Origin: Gluconobacter morbifer G707
GTDB lineage: Bacteria; Pseudomonadota; Alphaproteobacteria; Acetobacterales; Acetobacteraceae
NCBI RefSeq assembly: GCF_000234355.1
Contig: NZ_AGQV01000010.1
Location: forward strand, 248,001-312,000
Length of the DNA: 64,000 nt
Reading direction: 5' to 3'
The first letter of the stretch is position 1; each line of letters starts with the position of its first letter. This document shows, piece after piece, positions 61,197-64,000 of this stretch. The notes under the pieces were generated by a model. The model was not told the DNA's origin. It saw only the letters and a program-made list of their open reading frames with translations, and ran no database searches. The translations under genes were made by a program, and so were the position numbers.

Positions 61197-62411
61197 TCAG
61201 TCAAGACCAAGATCCTGACCGGCGGTATGCAAAACTTCGATTCCTGGAAGCATCTTGCCTTCCAGCCATTCCAGAAAAGCGCCACCCGCAGTCGAAACAT
61301 AGGTCATCTTGTCGGCAACGCCGGCATGGCGCAGAGCGGAAACCGTATCACCACCTCCGGCAACGGTCCTGAGTTTGCCCTGTTCGGTCAGGCGAGCGGC
61401 TTCCTGCGCCACCTCGACCGTGGCCCTGTCAAAGGGAGGCATCTCGAACGCGCCGAGAGGACCGTTCCAGACCAGTGTTTTCAGGGACGCCAGACGGTCC
61501 TTGATCAGTTCGACCGTGCGCGGTCCGGCATCGAGGATCATGGCGTCTGCCGGAACCTCGCCGATGAGGCAGACTTCGCTCGGGGCATTGGCCCTGAATT
61601 CACGAGCCACCACGGCATCGACCGGCAGGATCAATTCGCAGCCTTTTTCTTGTGCCTGATGGGCGATCTGGCGGGCAGTCTCGTGCATGTCCGCTTCCTG
61701 GAGGGACTTGCCCACATTCATGCCTTCCGCGGCGAGGAACGTGTTGGCCATTGCGCCGGTAATGAACAGCGTGTCCACCTTTTCCAGCACATTGCCGATC
61801 AGATCCAGCTTTGTAGAGATCTTGGAGCCGCCGATAATGGCACCGACCGGCCGTTCAGGGTTTTCCAACGCCGCAGACAACGCACCGAGTTCAGCCTGCA
61901 TCAGACGCCCGGCGAAAGACGGTAGATGCCGTGCGACACCCTCCGTGGAGGCATGCGCCCGATGGGCGGTCGAGAAGGCATCATTGACGAAAATATCGCC
62001 ATTCTGTGCGAGTGCCTTGGAAAACTCCGGATCGTTGGCCTCTTCCCCCCCATAGAAACGGGTATTTTCGAGAACCAGCACATCGCCGTCATCAAGATGA
62101 CTGACTGCGCTTTCCACATTCGGGCCGACACAATCCCCGACAAAGGAAACCGGCCTGCCAAGAACCTGCCCCAGTTTCTCGGCGATGGGACGCAGGGACA
62201 GGGAAGGCACGACCTGCCCCTTCGGGCGATCGAAATGACTCAGGACAATGACGCGCGCGCCCTTCTCCGCCAGTTCGCTCAGGGTCGGGGCCACGCGCTC
62301 GATACGGGTGGTGTCCGTGATGACGCCGTCATGCAGGGGCACGTTGAGATCCGCGCGGACAAGAACGCGTTTGCCGCGCACATCCACGCCGTCAATGGTG
62401 CGGAACGCCAT
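61197..62411 (-). CDS. pgk: Phosphoglycerate kinase
   Basis: The 404-residue glycolytic enzyme transfers phosphate from 1,3-bisphosphoglycerate to [56 protein letters not shown] and [10 protein letters not shown] mark both domains, and [12 protein letters not shown] the nucleotide end. It follows gap directly; a GTG three bases upstream of the ATG abuts the gap stop codon and could be the true start given the GGGAG spacing. The two genes form an operon with a shared terminator. Confidence 0.96.
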   Translation of the reverse strand: MAFRTIDGVDVRGKRVLVRADLNVPLHDGVITDTTRIERVAPTLSELAEKGARVIVLSHFDRPKGQVVPSLSLRPIAEKLGQVLGRPVSFVGDCVGPNVESAVSHLDDGDVLVLENTRFYGGEEANDPEFSKALAQNGDIFVNDAFSTAHRAHASTEGVARHLPSFAGRLMQAELGALSAALENPERPVGAIIGGSKISTKLDLIGNVLEKVDTLFITGAMANTFLAAEGMNVGKSLQEADMHETARQIAHQAQEKGCELILPVDAVVAREFRANAPSEVCLIGEVPADAMILDAGPRTVELIKDRLASLKTLVWNGPLGAFEMPPFDRATVEVAQEAARLTEQGKLRTVAGGGDTVSALRHAGVADKMTYVSTAGGAFLEWLEGKMLPGIEVLHTAGQDLGLD

Positions 62412-62414
62412 CAC

Positions 62415-63434
62415 TCACAGACTCCCGAACAGGGCGGCCGTATCGGCCATACGGTTGGAGAAACCCCACTCGTTGTCATACCAGGAGCAAACACGTACCA
62501 GCTTGCCACCATCGACAAGTGCCGTCTGCGTGGCATCAAAGGTGGAGGACGCCTTGCAGTGGTTGAAATCAGTGCTGACCAGTGGAGCGGTGCTGTATTC
62601 CAGAATACCCTTGAGGCTACCCTCAGAGGCCGTACGGATCGCCTCGTTCACGGCGTCAACCGAGGCCGGAATGGTCCGGGGCACGAAATCCAGCGAGATG
62701 AGCGACACGTTCGGCGTCGGCACGCGGATGGCCGTACCGTCCAGCCTGCCTTTCAGGTGCGGCAGAACCAGACCGACAGCGCGGGCTGCGCCCGTGGAGG
62801 TCGGGATCATATTCAGGGCGGCGGCGCGGGCGCGGCGCGGGTCCTTGTGAAGCGTGTCCACCGTGCGCTGGTCCCCGGTGTAGGAATGGATTGTGACCAT
62901 ATATCCGCGCTCGATGCCGAATGCTTCGTCCAGGACATGGGCGATGGGCGCCAGGCAATTCGTCGTGCAGGACGCATTGGAGATGATCTGCATGCTCGGC
63001 GTCAGGACGTCGTTGTTGACGCCGAAGACGACGGTAGCATCCACCTCGGTTCCCGGAGCAGAGATCAGGACACGCTTTGCGCCGGCTTCCAGCAGGGGAG
63101 CCGCCTTCTCTCGGGACGTGAAAAGACCCGTGCATTCCAGTGCGACATCAACGCCCTGGAATGGAACCTGCGAGGGATTACGCTCGGCCGAAACGTGGAT
63201 CGGGCCGTAAATCCGGCCATTCGCCTCAATGACGAGGGCGCTGCCTTCCACCCGTACGGTGCCAGGAAAGCGGCCATGGACACTGTCATAGGACAGGAGG
63301 TGGGCATTCGCCTCAACGGAGCCGAGATCATTGATGGCCACGACTTCAACGTCGGTCCGTCCGCTTTCGATAATGCCGCGCAGAACGAGACGCCCGATAC
63401 GTCCGAAACCATTGATCGCGATTTTTACGGCCAT
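62415..63434 (-). CDS. gap: Glyceraldehyde-3-phosphate dehydrogenase
   Basis: The 339-residue enzyme has the Rossmann start KIAINGFGRIGRLVLRG, the catalytic SNASCTTNCLAP with active Cys, and SYTGDQRTVDTLHKDPRRAR. WYDNEWGFSNRMADTA closes the domain. It oxidises glyceraldehyde-3-phosphate with NAD(P). It is first in the gap-pgk operon. The active-site and cofactor residues are all standard. Confidence 0.97.
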   Translation of the reverse strand: MAVKIAINGFGRIGRLVLRGIIESGRTDVEVVAINDLGSVEANAHLLSYDSVHGRFPGTVRVEGSALVIEANGRIYGPIHVSAERNPSQVPFQGVDVALECTGLFTSREKAAPLLEAGAKRVLISAPGTEVDATVVFGVNNDVLTPSMQIISNASCTTNCLAPIAHVLDEAFGIERGYMVTIHSYTGDQRTVDTLHKDPRRARAAALNMIPTSTGAARAVGLVLPHLKGRLDGTAIRVPTPNVSLISLDFVPRTIPASVDAVNEAIRTASEGSLKGILEYSTAPLVSTDFNHCKASSTFDATQTALVDGGKLVRVCSWYDNEWGFSNRMADTAALFGSL

Positions 63435-63533
63435 ATCCGCTCTACTCCGCTACTGAGATCCTGTGTGCCTCTTCCATAGCATTGCCACAGCCAAGCGACA
63501 GGGGGGTCACAATGTTTTTGATGAAGTTGGATC

Positions 63534-63539
63534 TATAAT
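63534..63539 (+). promoter_or_regulatory. -10 box of the lipoprotein gene
   Basis: A perfect TATAAT lies 40 bases before the lipoprotein ATG; the -35 side is weak. The gap between this gene and gap is a divergent promoter region. Confidence 0.4.
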
Positions 63540-63579
63540 CTTGCCGAACTCCTCCGTTCCTGCGACGGTCCCGCACGAT

Positions 63580-64000
63580 ATGGCTGCTACTGTCCGACAT
63601 TTTCGTGCGCGGAAGGGTGTTCACCCTGCCCGTCTCCTTGCCCTTCTGGGAGCTGTTATACTGACGGCTCCGCTGCTGTCCGGCTGCAAGCTGGTGGATC
63701 AGCGGACCTTCAACCCGAATGCGGGGCGCCCGCCACAGCCGGTTGTGCCCCCGGCACCCCCTGCCCCACCCGCGAAGCCACCTTTCCTCCAGATCAGGAG
63801 CGGCACGCCGGAATCGGAGTATGGGCCGATCGTGGACCGGGCTGTAAGGGCGGCGCTGGCGCACAAGGCCAATGTGCTGTTCATCGTGCAGGGGCTGGCA
63901 CCGATGCAGGCCAGTCCTGACGAACAGGCTAGGGTCCTGACCGATCTGACGAAAAAACAGCTCGCCCCGCTTGGGGCACGGATTGCACGGGCAGGCGCGC
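63580..64000 (+). CDS. Lipoprotein, 3' truncated
   Basis: The frame runs to the end of the window (about 140 codons seen). MAATVRHFRARKG is followed by a hydrophobic stretch and the lipobox LLSGC, so it is a lipoprotein. KLVDQRTFNP is followed by a Pro-rich linker (PPAPPAPPAKPP), then a folded part with VLFIVQGLAP. It diverges from gap-pgk. The function is unknown; the lipobox suggests an outer- or inner-membrane anchor. Confidence 0.75.
   Translation, partial: MAATVRHFRARKGVHPARLLALLGAVILTAPLLSGCKLVDQRTFNPNAGRPPQPVVPPAPPAPPAKPPFLQIRSGTPESEYGPIVDRAVRAALAHKANVLFIVQGLAPMQASPDEQARVLTDLTKKQLAPLGARIARAGA

Noticed and set aside
61926-63479. 517-codon plus-strand frame across pgk and gap
   Set aside because: It is antisense to two clear glycolytic genes, and its translation is a low-hydrophobicity Arg/Gly/His-rich sequence with no family.
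1-64000. CRISPR array
   Set aside because: No regularly spaced direct repeats of 24-40 bases were seen; the only tandem repeats are the 12-bp units at 19.3 kb and the 22-24-base units at 50.4 kb.

Overview
The window looks like chromosomal DNA of a flagellated acetic acid bacterium (Acetobacteraceae; Gluconobacter, Acetobacter or Asaia are all possible). The reasons are its GC-rich housekeeping genes, the style of its proteins and its IS5/IS1031-type transposase scars. No ribosomal RNA or taxonomic marker is present, so this placement is an inference from gene content. One tRNA gene (Tyr) was found and no CRISPR array.

Layout. (1) 1-6.9 kb: the end of a hydantoinase-B gene, a 2-hydroxyacid dehydrogenase, and a peptidoglycan-recycling group made of a sodium:solute symporter, murQ and anmK, with the scar of a GntR-type regulator between the last two. 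(2) 6.9-9.9 kb: flagellar export gate flhA, an unrecognised 171-residue protein and a possible 32-residue membrane peptide. (3) 10-22 kb: a minus-strand tetritol/ketotetrose locus. It encodes an FGGY kinase, a GlpD-like dehydrogenase, an aldolase-fold protein, TpiA-like and RpiB-like isomerases, a DeoR regulator, a sugar ABC transporter and a DhaK-DhaL kinase. It resembles the rhizobial/Brucella erythritol (ery) loci but has no EryC. (4) 22.3-29.1 kb: YbaK, a DUF2075 ATPase, a Yellow/MRJP-type secreted protein, a small WGxxTG-repeat exported protein, and a multicopper oxidase overlapping a spermidine-dehydrogenase-like flavoprotein.

(5) 29.2-45.1 kb: an amino-sugar or galactoside-glycan locus. 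A minus-strand operon (TonB receptor, GH36-like enzyme, GH35 beta-galactosidase) diverges from a plus-strand operon (DeoR regulator, SIS sugar isomerase, GatZ/KbaZ, threonine-aldolase-like enzyme, BadF-type kinase, permease). The region is decaying: the GH35 gene has a one-base frameshift, the permease is a remnant, and a following fosA gene carries a Trp-to-stop change. IS5-family transposase scars flank the locus on both sides.

(6) 45.46-54.94 kb: a 9.5-kb integrated element bounded by 21-bp direct repeats, inserted in the 3' end of tRNA-Tyr. It carries a tyrosine integrase, a serine recombinase, two HNH nucleases, an HTH protein, a protein with HUH/YxxK Rep-like motifs preceded by a large nested stem-loop (candidate rolling-circle origin), and small accessory genes. 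This is the best candidate for an undescribed system. (7) 55-64 kb: core genes, namely rlmB, an Old Yellow Enzyme with a divergent ArsR regulator and a 14-bp inverted-repeat operator, tspO, an RluA-family pseudouridine synthase, rpoH, pgk, gap and a truncated lipoprotein gene.
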